From Candidatus Pelagibacterales bacterium (GTDB lineage: Bacteria; Pseudomonadota; Alphaproteobacteria; Pelagibacterales; AG-422-B15), in the NCBI GenBank assembly GCA_028412835.1, contig JAONQW010000002.1:62001-126000 (forward strand): a stretch of DNA of 64,000 nucleotides. Direction: 5' to 3'. A model generated the notes under the pieces. It was not told the DNA's origin and did no database searches. It saw nothing but the letters and a program-made list of their open reading frames with translations. Position 1 is the first letter of the stretch, and every line of letters starts with the position of its first letter. Positions 25,702-34,554 of this stretch are shown piece after piece. A program made the translations under genes and the position numbers.

Positions 25702-28694
25702 GACCTTACCCTTTGACCTTCTGGATCTACATAGTGTTGAGAAACAACCTCAACAGGAATAGAAACATTTTTAAGTGGGGATACTGCAAATATTTTTTCA
25801 CCTATTTTATTTTTCCCATCTTTTATGATAGCTAATGAAAAAGGATTATCAAATTCTACACTCCAACAAGAAGCTGAAATATATCCTAATTTAGGAACTG
25901 GCAATAAAGAATTCTCATTCTTAATGAGATATGACCCTTCAGGAATAGATGTTTTTTTATCAATTGGAACTATACCAACAATCCTTTCTCTGTCTGGTTC
26001 ATTGAATGCTTTTCTACTTAGTGATCTTTTTCCAACAAAATCCTTTTTTTGACTAAGCATATTTTCAAGTGATAAGTCATAAGCAATGGTTCGACCATCA
26101 ATTTCTGAACCCGCTACATGTCCCATTTCAATTCGAAGTATAGATAGAGCTTCAGTACCATACGGCTGTATATTAAATTCTTTTCCAAGATCAATAATTT
26201 CATCCCACATTAGGTTGCCAAAATCAGACATTATATTTATCTCATAAGCAAGCTCACCTGAAAATGAAATTCTAAATATTCTTGCAGTAGTATCTTTAAA
26301 TTTAACTTCTTTATAACCCATGAATGGCAATGCTTCATTTGATAGATCTTCACTTGGAAAAATTCTACTTAAAAGCATTCTGGATTTAGGTCCAGCAACT
26401 GCTGCGCTTGCCCATTGTTCAGTTGTAGAAACTACACTTACATCTAATTCAGGCCATACGACTTGTAGATAATATTCTAAATGCATAAGAACATTAGCAG
26501 CTTGCGCAGTTGTCGTAGTCATATGAAAATTATTTTCAGAAATTCTAGTAGTTGTTCCATCGTCAAAAACTACACCATCTTCTCGAAGCATTACACCATA
26601 GCGAGCTTTACCAATTGGCAATTTTAAAAAAGCATTGGTATAAATTCTGTTAAGAAATTCTGCAGAGTCTTTTCCCTTAATATCTATCTTACCCAACGAT
26701 GTAACATCGCATACACCTACATTTTTTCTTACATTTAGAGCTTCTCTTTTTGAAGCTTGATGAAGTGTCTCTTTATTTTCTTTATAATATCGGGGTCTCA
26801 ACCAAAGGCCAGCATCGACAAAAACGGCGCCGTGTTGTTCGTGCCATTGGTGCATAGGAGATTTTCGAGTTGCTTTGTAGTTTTTTCCTACCTCACGACC
26901 AATTATTGTACCTATGGTCACTGATGTGTAAGGTGGTCGAAAAGTAGTATGGCCAACCTCTGGAACAATTTTCTTTTCAAGTTCAGAAACAAGCTGCAGT
27001 CCATTTAGATTACTTGTTTTGCCCTGGTCTGTCGCCATGCCCAAAGTGGTATATCTTTTTACATGCTCAATCGATCTAAAGCCTTCTTGAACAGCAAGCT
27101 GAATGTCTGATACTGCTACATCATTTTGAAAATCAACAAATCTTTTATAATGTTTTTTATTTGGTAAGGGCATACACCAGAACTTATCATGCTGGCCATA
27201 TTGTTTTTCATCAGAAATTGGAATTAATGTTGCTATACCATTCTTTGTTATTTCATTTGATAGATTAAAGCCCTTTTCAAAACCTTCTTTTAAACTTTTT
27301 TGTAAAGTCATACTTCCATTAGCTGAACCAATCACAGTTTCCTTTTGTCGTGATTTGTCTGGTAAAAAGGTGTCTGAATTTGCATCATATTTTAATTTGT
27401 TTCCAGATTGTGAGGCTAAATGTACAGTAGGTGTCCAGTTGCCTGAAACAAATACACTATCACACGCTATTTCTTCTAAATTTTTATATCCATCTTTATT
27501 ATTATTTAATTCACCAACAGTTACAGATTTTACTTTTTTATATCCTGAGGTATTTGCAATTCCATGAGAAAACTTAATTTGAATTCCTAATTTTTTAGCT
27601 TCATTTACTATACCAGCATCAGAGTCATTTCTTGTATCAATAATGATTGGAGCAATACCTTGATTCTTATATTCGATTGCTGTTTCATAAGCTGTATCAT
27701 TATTTGTAAATATAATTGGTTTCTTTCCAGCAAGTACTCCATAAATTTTTAGATATTCTTTGGCTGATGATGCAAGCATGATTCCTGGCCTATCATTATT
27801 TGCAAAAACTAAAGGACGTTCAATTGAACCAGTTGATATGATGACCTGCTTAGCTCTAATATACCAAAGCCTTTGTCTTGGGGAAAAAGCCACTGGATTA
27901 TCTAAGTGGTCCTTGCAGCGTTCAAACATAACTAACATATTGTGATCATAGTATCCAAATACCTGAGATCGTTTTTTTAGTATTACATTAGGCAGAGATT
28001 TTAATTCAGCAATCGCTTCTTCGACCCACTCATCACCATTTTTGTTGCCTATAGTCACATTATCAATCAAAAGTGAGCCACCAAATCTGGGCTTATCCTC
28101 TGCCATTATAACGCGTGCACCATTTTTTGCTGCCGCCAAAGCACTTGAAATTCCAGATGGTCCAGATCCAACAACTAGAATATCACAGTGTTCGTATTGA
28201 TGCTCATACCTATCAGGGTCAGGTTTCAAAGAAGCTGTTCCCATACCAGCAGCTTTTCTAATAATTGGCTCATAAACTTTATACCAAAAACTTTTTGGCC
28301 ACATAAAAGTTTTGTAATAAAAGCCTGCTGGGAAAAACCTATTTAAAAAATTATTTATTGCCCATACATCAAAAGATACTGATGGCCAGCAATTTTGACT
28401 TTCTATTCTTAAGCCTTTAACTAGCTCAACTTCAGTAACATTTACATTTGGTTCAGTTATATCATTTTTATAGAGCTGAACTTTACCATTAGCATCTTCA
28501 ACACCTGCAGCAATAATTCCTCTAGGCCGATGATATTTAAAGCTTCTTCCAATAAGATGAACTCCATTCGCAAGAAGTGCAGAAGCTATTGTATCACCCT
28601 TGTATCCAAAATACGTTTTACCATTAAAAATAAAAGAAATTTTTTTATTTCTTTGGATTTTACCTCCATCTTTAATTCTATACTTTTGCATCAT
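25698..28694 (-). CDS. soxA: Sarcosine oxidase alpha-like subunit (SoxA/MgdC)
   Basis: This 998-residue flavoprotein has the family's full architecture: an N-terminal 2Fe-2S-type fold without the cluster (KISFIFNGKTYFGYKGDTIASALLANGV), a Rossmann FAD/NAD domain with VVGSGPSGISSALAAAKNG near residue 176, a second dinucleotide-binding part, and a C-terminal GcvT aminomethyltransferase-like half with folate site (GVCDVTSLGKIDIKG, FSGELAYEINI, YGTEALSILRIEMGH). It oxidatively demethylates an N-methyl amino acid and passes the methyl group to tetrahydrofolate. Start overlaps the delta stop as TAATG. Confidence 0.93.
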   Translation of the reverse strand: MMQKYRIKDGGKIQRNKKISFIFNGKTYFGYKGDTIASALLANGVHLIGRSFKYHRPRGIIAAGVEDANGKVQLYKNDITEPNVNVTEVELVKGLRIESQNCWPSVSFDVWAINNFLNRFFPAGFYYKTFMWPKSFWYKVYEPIIRKAAGMGTASLKPDPDRYEHQYEHCDILVVGSGPSGISSALAAAKNGARVIMAEDKPRFGGSLLIDNVTIGNKNGDEWVEEAIAELKSLPNVILKKRSQVFGYYDHNMLVMFERCKDHLDNPVAFSPRQRLWYIRAKQVIISTGSIERPLVFANNDRPGIMLASSAKEYLKIYGVLAGKKPIIFTNNDTAYETAIEYKNQGIAPIIIDTRNDSDAGIVNEAKKLGIQIKFSHGIANTSGYKKVKSVTVGELNNNKDGYKNLEEIACDSVFVSGNWTPTVHLASQSGNKLKYDANSDTFLPDKSRQKETVIGSANGSMTLQKSLKEGFEKGFNLSNEITKNGIATLIPISDEKQYGQHDKFWCMPLPNKKHYKRFVDFQNDVAVSDIQLAVQEGFRSIEHVKRYTTLGMATDQGKTSNLNGLQLVSELEKKIVPEVGHTTFRPPYTSVTIGTIIGREVGKNYKATRKSPMHQWHEQHGAVFVDAGLWLRPRYYKENKETLHQASKREALNVRKNVGVCDVTSLGKIDIKGKDSAEFLNRIYTNAFLKLPIGKARYGVMLREDGVVFDDGTTTRISENNFHMTTTTAQAANVLMHLEYYLQVVWPELDVSVVSTTEQWASAAVAGPKSRMLLSRIFPSEDLSNEALPFMGYKEVKFKDTTARIFRISFSGELAYEINIMSDFGNLMWDEIIDLGKEFNIQPYGTEALSILRIEMGHVAGSEIDGRTIAYDLSLENMLSQKKDFVGKRSLSRKAFNEPDRERIVGIVPIDKKTSIPEGSYLIKNENSLLPVPKLGYISASCWSVEFDNPFSLAIIKDGKNKIGEKIFAVSPLKNVSIPVEVVSQHYVDPEGQRVRS

Positions 28695-28966
28695 TAATCG
28701 TGTAGTTCTTCCTGTATTTCTAGAGTTTTAATTATTTCATGAGTTGCTGTATTTCGATGAACTTTAAACCATCGACGACATCCTGAAGTATGGTGCCATA
28801 ATTCTAAATGTTTTCCACGAGGGTTGTTTCTGTAATAAACAAAACTATCCCACTCCAAATCACTTATTTCACTATTTAATTCTGGACGTTTAATAGTTGC
28901 ATCACCACCATAAGAAAATTCATTTTGTGAACGCTCACCACAATACGGACATTTAATTTCAAGCAT
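28694..28966 (-). CDS. soxD: Sarcosine oxidase delta-like subunit (zinc-binding)
   Basis: I place the start at 28966, not at the track start 29035: this gives a normal 90-residue SoxD that begins MLEIKCPYCGERSQNEF, one base after the soxB stop. With this start the four zinc ligands known from the heterotetrameric enzyme fall exactly at Cys6, Cys9, His59 and Cys63 (HTSGCRRWF). The upstream 23 track residues merely overlap soxB. The subunit is structural and interacts with alpha. Confidence 0.93.
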   Translation of the reverse strand: MLEIKCPYCGERSQNEFSYGGDATIKRPELNSEISDLEWDSFVYYRNNPRGKHLELWHHTSGCRRWFKVHRNTATHEIIKTLEIQEELHD

Positions 28967-28967
28967 A

Positions 28968-30224
28968 TCAGCTAATCCAAGTTTTTGTACCAAGACCCTT
29001 TTCATCAAGAAGATGTCCTGTATGAAACCTATCAAGTTTAAAAGGTATACTTAATTCATGGGGTTCATTGGTAGCAATAGTATGTGCAAATGTTAGTCCA
29101 GAAACTGGTGTTGCCTTAAAACCACCATAACACCAACCACAATTCAAATACACCCCATCGATATGAGTCTTATCAATTATTGGTGAGCCATCCATTGACA
29201 TATCCATAATACCTCCCCAAGTTCGTAATATTTTAAGTCTACTTAAATTTGGAAACAGAGCGACACCTTCGGTTAGCACATGTTGAATAGTTGGGAGATT
29301 ACCTCTTTGAGCGTAACTATTATAACCATCTAAATCACCACCCATAACCATTTCACCTTTATCAGATTGACTGCAGTAGAAATGTCCTGCACCAAAAGTT
29401 ACTACACCATCAAGCATTGGTTTTACTGGTTCAGACACACAAGCTTGCAATACATGGGCTTCAATTGGTAAAGTCATATTTAACTTTTCAGCAAGTATCG
29501 AAGTACTTCCAGCAACACATAAACCAACTTTTTTTGTCTTAATATTTCCACGTGAAGTTTGTACTCCTGATACTTTTCCATTTTCAATATCAAAACTATT
29601 TACTTCACAGTGCTGAATTATATCAACTCCTAAATCATCAGCCGCTCTTGCATATCCCCATGCAACTGCATCATGTCGGGCTGTTCCACCAATTGGCTGC
29701 AACAAACCACCGAATATTGGAAAGCGAGCATTGTCTGAAAAATCTGCAAAAGGAATCATTTTTCTTACTTCTTCACGACCAAGGAGAGAAGCGTCGATAC
29801 CATTCAACCGCATTGAATTACCTCTTCTAGAGAAAGAATTTATTTGTGCGTCTGAGTGCGCAAGATTTAGAATCCCCCTTGGAGAATACATCACATTATA
29901 GTTCAGTTCCTGACTTAAATCTTTCCACATCTGCATACCATGATCATAAAAAAGATTATTAGCATCGTGCATATAATTTGATCTTAATATGGTAGTATTT
30001 CTTCCAATATTACCACCACCGATCCAACCTTTTTCAAGGATAGCAATATTCTTTATTCCATAATCTTTTGCAAGATGATATGCCGTAGCCAATCCGTGAC
30101 CACCTCCACCAATGATAATGGCATCATATTCTTTTTTGGGTTCAGGATCTCTCCAAGCCACATCCCAATTTTTATGGCCATTAAATGCATTTTTGATTAA
30201 ACTAAAAATTGAGTATTTCTTCAA
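28968..30224 (-). CDS. soxB: Sarcosine oxidase beta-like subunit (SoxB/MgdA)
   Basis: This 418-residue FAD-dependent amine oxidase subunit carries the substrate site and the covalent FMN. It has IIGGGGHGLATAYHLAKDYG near residue 37, IGGGNIGRNTTILRSNY, GGTARHDAVAWGYARAADDLG (His region of flavin linkage), and YLNCGWCYGGFKATP near residue 378. It is the first gene of a leftward BDAG operon. Order and subunits fit both sarcosine oxidase and N-methylglutamate dehydrogenase (MgdABCD); the presence of gmaS/mgsABC 14 kb to the right makes the second reading a real alternative. Confidence 0.92.
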   Translation of the reverse strand: MKKYSIFSLIKNAFNGHKNWDVAWRDPEPKKEYDAIIIGGGGHGLATAYHLAKDYGIKNIAILEKGWIGGGNIGRNTTILRSNYMHDANNLFYDHGMQMWKDLSQELNYNVMYSPRGILNLAHSDAQINSFSRRGNSMRLNGIDASLLGREEVRKMIPFADFSDNARFPIFGGLLQPIGGTARHDAVAWGYARAADDLGVDIIQHCEVNSFDIENGKVSGVQTSRGNIKTKKVGLCVAGSTSILAEKLNMTLPIEAHVLQACVSEPVKPMLDGVVTFGAGHFYCSQSDKGEMVMGGDLDGYNSYAQRGNLPTIQHVLTEGVALFPNLSRLKILRTWGGIMDMSMDGSPIIDKTHIDGVYLNCGWCYGGFKATPVSGLTFAHTIATNEPHELSIPFKLDRFHTGHLLDEKGLGTKTWIS

Positions 30225-30289
30225 AATATTGACCTCTAATATATAATAACATAGTAACTTTATTGTAATTTAAAAGATAATATTAACTA

Positions 30290-31273
30290 ATGTCAAAGAA
30301 TAAGAACTATCGAATTGATAATCTGCAGTACTGTAATTGGTCTAAGGAAATATTTGAATCTAATCGTGAAGCAGGTCTTGATGCTATTCATGTGACTATT
30401 GCATATCATGAAGATTATGATGAAGTTCAGGAAAATTTTGAAGAATGGAAAGAGTATTTTGCAATTTATCCCGAGCTAATTTTTCAAGGTAGATCATACT
30501 TAGATATAGAAAAAGCACATAATGAAAATAAAACAGCTGTTTTCTTTGGTTTTCAAAATTGCTCTCCTATCGAAGATGATATTAAGTTAGTAGAGTCAGT
30601 TCATCAAATGGGTGCAGTTTTTATGCAGCTTACCTACAACAATCAATCACTACTAGCAACTGGATGTTATGAGGAAAATGATAGTGGTGTCACAAGAATG
30701 GGAAAGGAAGTTATTAGAGAAATGAATAGGGTTGGCCTAATTATTGATATGTCACATTCTGCAGATAAATCCACTTTTGATGCTATTAATCTTTCTGAAA
30801 AACCTATTGCTATTACACATGCTAATCCATTATTTTGGCATAAAGCAAAAAGAAATAAACCTAATGATATTCTAAAAGCCTTAGGTGAATCTGGTGGAAT
30901 GCTAGGATTGTCTTTATACCCGCATCATTTACTAGATGGAACAAATTGTACCTTAGATAGTTTTTGTCAAATGGTTGCAAAAACTGCTGAAATTATTGGC
31001 ACTAAAAATTTAGGTATTGGTTCGGATCTTTGTTTGAAGCAACCTGACAGTATTGTGGAATGGATGAGAAATGGAACTTGGACTAAGACTAAAGATTATG
31101 GGGAAGGAACAGCCTCTAATGCTGCTTTTCCTAATCAGCCTGAATGGTTTCAAGATGCAAGAGGGTTTAATAATATTGAAAAAGGCTTAAAGAAAGTAGG
31201 CTTTAATAATGAAGAGTTGCACGGAATTTTAGGTGATAATTGGTTTAATTTTTATAAAGATTATATTAATTGA
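30290..31273 (+). CDS. Divergent M19 (renal dipeptidase-like) protein
   Basis: This 327-residue amidohydrolase-fold protein aligns to membrane dipeptidases: LIIDMSHSADKSTF and IAITHANP carry two conserved metal His, and LGIGSDLCL the conserved Asp, with GDNWFNFY at the end as in the family. However, the first metal motif HND of dipeptidases is here HVT (His34-Thr36), and the bridging Glu in the EGGH-type segment appears to be Gln89 (FGFQNCSP). It probably belongs to a non-dipeptidase subgroup that lies beside methylamine/glycine-betaine type catabolic genes. No signal peptide. It heads a rightward three-gene unit, divergent from soxB. Confidence 0.82.
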   Translation: MSKNKNYRIDNLQYCNWSKEIFESNREAGLDAIHVTIAYHEDYDEVQENFEEWKEYFAIYPELIFQGRSYLDIEKAHNENKTAVFFGFQNCSPIEDDIKLVESVHQMGAVFMQLTYNNQSLLATGCYEENDSGVTRMGKEVIREMNRVGLIIDMSHSADKSTFDAINLSEKPIAITHANPLFWHKAKRNKPNDILKALGESGGMLGLSLYPHHLLDGTNCTLDSFCQMVAKTAEIIGTKNLGIGSDLCLKQPDSIVEWMRNGTWTKTKDYGEGTASNAAFPNQPEWFQDARGFNNIEKGLKKVGFNNEELHGILGDNWFNFYKDYIN

Positions 31274-31275
31274 TT

Positions 31276-32937
31276 ATGCCAGATATCAATCATCGCAATC
31301 CCAAAGAGATTATGACCTTGTCACGCCTAGGTTCATTTTATCAATCAAAATTATCATTCTTAAGAAGCTTTATAAGAGAGTTTAAAGATTGGGAATTTAA
31401 CAAAGACTTATTCGAGCTAGATGAGAGCGGTTATGGTACAGCTGTTTACTCTGTCAAAAAAGACAGTCGAGCATATTCATTAGTTTGCTTTGCAAATGAA
31501 TTAAATTCTACTGAGCGATCAGATCGAGTCATTGCTACTAAGTGGGATGCCGCGTTTGTACTTCATGACGGGATTCCAACTAAAGAAGATATTAAGCGAT
31601 TGAAAGAAAATGTTCCAAAACAAGAAGTAGGGAGAGTTTCCTATAAAGAGTTAACTTTATCTAGAGCAAATAAGTCTGTAAGAATTTTTGAACATACAGT
31701 TGACGCGTTAGCAAGTGGACAACAGCCGGATGAAAATATTGTAAAAGACGTTGGCTATTTATACAGAACTACAGCAGTTTATGGTTCTGGTAAATTTGGT
31801 TTAGCTGATCGCTATAGAATTAAGGAACGTTCTGAAATATGTGGTCCATTTAGATTAGAAATGATGCTTGTTTATTTAGTTCGTCAATTTACTTTTGATC
31901 AAGTAAATCATATTGCCAAATCTAGAAATCCAACTTCAGCTGTTAAGTTATCAGATGACATTGCAAGAAATCTAGGAATTGGCAATTCTACGGGATTAGG
32001 TATGGCCCCTTTTATAGTTAATCATCCTACATTGTTACACAACTGGATTTATTCAAGAGAAGAAGCTTTAAAACAAATTCGTTCTATTGAGAAGGTAGAA
32101 ATTAATGATTTTAATAAGTTTAAAGAGTGCTTTGAAAAATCAAAATTAAATATAAATACTTGGAAAACAGATAGTAAATATCAAATCAATAAGATTAAAA
32201 TTTTAATTAAAGATCTAGAACATTTTGAAAAAAAATATTTATTTAATTTTGAGTTTAACGAAAAATTTTTATGGAATAAATTATACTTATGGATTGAAAA
32301 TGAGCTAAGTGAAGAAGGGATTGAATATATTGTTTCAATGCTCATGGAACCGTATGATAATATTGTAAATCCTTTGGTAGAAAAAATGAGTTCAGAGGAG
32401 GATCTTCATTTTGATATTCCTGGAGAAAGATTAGTGAGTGATTTGATTGATATAATACAAATTAATTATTCTAGTATATTAGATATAGATTTTAATTCTT
32501 CAGAAGAAATTACAAATTTTTGGTTTATCTCAAAAAATAAAGAAGAGCCTAGAGTCGCTAATAGATATGAGGAAGAGGGGTCTGAATTAGAGCAGCCTCT
32601 TGCCATAGCTCGAGATGTTTCTGAGCTTTTTAAAAGACTAAAAGATTTTAGCTCATCAAAAACTATTGCTGAGTTCTTAATGTCCAATAATGATTTACGA
32701 CATGCGGTTCGGCGTTGTTTTATCATAGAAAAATTTCCATATTCAGAAATTCAAGATAATACAATTGGATCAAAATTAGTTCCAATTGATATGTTGAGAT
32801 TAAAATTATCATTTTTTGGGGCACAAAAATTTGATCCACGTTCTGATAAATGGCTACGTATAAATATGTATCAAGGTGCGCCTTTAATAAATGAATTAAA
32901 AAATACAGATGATACTTGGATTTATAATCGACTATGA
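31276..32937 (+). CDS. Uncharacterised 553-residue protein
   Basis: I choose the ATG at 31276, three bases after the upstream stop; the track start at 31270 is a TTG. I do not recognise the family by name. The protein is soluble, without signal peptide or membrane segments, with a conserved-looking N-terminal half (LSRLGSFYQSKLSFLRSFIRE; GSGKFGLADRYRIKERSEICGPFRLEMMLVYLVRQF; RNLGIGNSTGLGMAPFIVNHP). The second half is more charged and variable. The 4-bp overlap with the DUF3726 gene and tight junction with the M19 gene suggest one functional unit, probably catabolic. Confidence 0.85.
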   Translation: MPDINHRNPKEIMTLSRLGSFYQSKLSFLRSFIREFKDWEFNKDLFELDESGYGTAVYSVKKDSRAYSLVCFANELNSTERSDRVIATKWDAAFVLHDGIPTKEDIKRLKENVPKQEVGRVSYKELTLSRANKSVRIFEHTVDALASGQQPDENIVKDVGYLYRTTAVYGSGKFGLADRYRIKERSEICGPFRLEMMLVYLVRQFTFDQVNHIAKSRNPTSAVKLSDDIARNLGIGNSTGLGMAPFIVNHPTLLHNWIYSREEALKQIRSIEKVEINDFNKFKECFEKSKLNINTWKTDSKYQINKIKILIKDLEHFEKKYLFNFEFNEKFLWNKLYLWIENELSEEGIEYIVSMLMEPYDNIVNPLVEKMSSEEDLHFDIPGERLVSDLIDIIQINYSSILDIDFNSSEEITNFWFISKNKEEPRVANRYEEEGSELEQPLAIARDVSELFKRLKDFSSSKTIAEFLMSNNDLRHAVRRCFIIEKFPYSEIQDNTIGSKLVPIDMLRLKLSFFGAQKFDPRSDKWLRINMYQGAPLINELKNTDDTWIYNRL

Positions 32938-33548
32938 GAACTTCAAGTGAAATAGAAACAATTTCAAAAAGAGCAACTAAAGCTGCAGGATTTCCATGGG
33001 GTATTGCAGAAGAAGTAGGAAAAAATATTAAGAGTCTTGAGCTTTTAAGTATTTCAGGAATTGAAAACCTAAGTTTATACCTTGAACAGGTTAAAGGAAA
33101 AGAGACATTTGGACCAAAAGAAATAAGTAAAGAAAATAATATAAAACCAAATTCATTTTGTCCTTTCTATACTGGATCTGCATTATTAGACTCTGCAAGT
33201 AAAGTTGAGGAAATTAAAAATATTACTTTGTACTCAATTAATTTTCCAATTTTATTAATACCTTTTATTAATCGTCTTTCAGATAGAATAGGTAAGAAAA
33301 TTAAATTACAAATAGATGATCATAGTTTTATGTTAAATTTGAATAAGTTTATTGCAACAGACACTAATCTTATGGGATTAATAATTGAAAATGCAAAAAC
33401 TGTTAAAATAGAAATTCAAGAGAATGAAGATTCATTTAAGAGTAAAATTTGGGATCAATTATATGAACTTTCAACTGAGACATTTGTTGAGGAAACAGAT
33501 CGACTTAAGGAAAATGCTGCTGGTGCAGGGCTTGCTGACAATGATTAA
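32934..33548 (+). CDS. DUF3726-type protein
   Basis: A 204-residue soluble protein whose N-terminus (SEIETISKRATKAAGFPWGIAEEVGKNIKSLELLSISG) fits the DUF3726 family from alphaproteobacteria. The rest is beta-rich without recognised catalytic residues (NITLYSINFPILLIPFINRLSD). The ATGA overlap with the upstream unknown gene ties the two. Convergent with the Ldh gene, 2 bp apart. Function unknown. Confidence 0.72.
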   Translation: MRTSSEIETISKRATKAAGFPWGIAEEVGKNIKSLELLSISGIENLSLYLEQVKGKETFGPKEISKENNIKPNSFCPFYTGSALLDSASKVEEIKNITLYSINFPILLIPFINRLSDRIGKKIKLQIDDHSFMLNLNKFIATDTNLMGLIIENAKTVKIEIQENEDSFKSKIWDQLYELSTETFVEETDRLKENAAGAGLADND

Positions 33549-33550
33549 CT

Positions 33551-34549
33551 TTAACTCTGTAAAGAAATAATTTTATTATATAAATCTTCTTTTATATTTA
33601 TTGGTGTATCGGCATTTGCTTCTGCATTAGCAATTCGTTTACTGCCAGGTACTCTTGGACCATCTTGAGATTCAATGTTATTGATTAAGTTTGTAATTTT
33701 CTCTTCAAAGCCTTTGGAATATTTTTCTGGATTAATGGCAATAAAAAATTGTCCAGTCCCAGGAGGCCCTCCTTTGCCATCTGCAAATGAACTAGCTTCA
33801 GTTCCTAAGTTGGCTCCAGTTAAGCAGGCTGTCATTATCTCAACAAATAAACCAATTCCAAATCCCTTATAACCACCGGTAGGTGCCATTGTACCCGTTA
33901 AAGCAATAGAAGCATCCGTAGTATCCTCCCCATTAGGACCAAATGCCCATCCAGTTGGGATTGACTCACCTGATTTGGCTCTTACAGATATCTCACTTTT
34001 TGCAACGACACTTGCTGATTGATCTATTAAGATTTTCACACTGCCTTTATTATAAACAGCTACTGAAATAGGGTTTGTTCCTACCACTGGCTTGATGCCA
34101 CCTACAGGCGCAATAGAAGCAGGTGCATTTGTAAAACCAATACCAATTAATTTTTCTTTAGCTAATGCTTGAGTGTGATATCCCAGAACACCACAGTTAT
34201 AAGAATTAGATATTGCTAAAGAAGCTATTCCATTTTCTTTTGCCGCTGGAATAAGTTCTTTGAAACCTAATGTTATAGCTCTATGAGCAAAACCATTATC
34301 TGCGTCAACAGCAAAAGCCACTGCCGATTGAGAATTAATTTTTGGACTAGCCAACCCTTTAACTTTTTGACATTGAAGATGTAGACAATAAATTGGTAAG
34401 TAGTGAAAGCCATGACTCTTAATACCTTCTAATTCAGCTGCAATAATTCCATGTGCTAATGGTTGAGCATTTTCTTCCGATGCTCCACAGGCCATTAGTG
34501 TCTTTTTTGCTAATTCAAAAGCATCATTCTTAGGTAATTGTGCATCCAT
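33551..34549 (-). CDS. Ldh family (malate/L-lactate dehydrogenase-type) oxidoreductase
   Basis: A 332-residue NAD(P)-dependent dehydrogenase of the non-Rossmann Ldh_2 family, which includes Delta1-piperideine/pyrroline-2-carboxylate reductase, ureidoglycolate and (sulfo)lactate dehydrogenases. Markers are ELEGIKSHGFHYLPIYCLHL near residue 34 (with the catalytic His), ISNSYNCGVLGYHTQALA near 121, GGIKPVVGTNPISVAV, and GGYKGFGIGLFVEIMTA near 222. It starts 5 bp after the aldehyde dehydrogenase stop, so both form a leftward operon. Substrate unknown; imine reduction is possible. Confidence 0.88.
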   Translation of the reverse strand: MDAQLPKNDAFELAKKTLMACGASEENAQPLAHGIIAAELEGIKSHGFHYLPIYCLHLQCQKVKGLASPKINSQSAVAFAVDADNGFAHRAITLGFKELIPAAKENGIASLAISNSYNCGVLGYHTQALAKEKLIGIGFTNAPASIAPVGGIKPVVGTNPISVAVYNKGSVKILIDQSASVVAKSEISVRAKSGESIPTGWAFGPNGEDTTDASIALTGTMAPTGGYKGFGIGLFVEIMTACLTGANLGTEASSFADGKGGPPGTGQFFIAINPEKYSKGFEEKITNLINNIESQDGPRVPGSKRIANAEANADTPINIKEDLYNKIISLQS

Positions 34550-34554
34550 TTAAA

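Noticed and set aside
28967-29035. Longer SoxD start given in the ORF track
   Set aside because: It would overlap soxB by 68 bp; the start at 28966 follows the soxB stop by one base and puts all four zinc ligands at their known positions.
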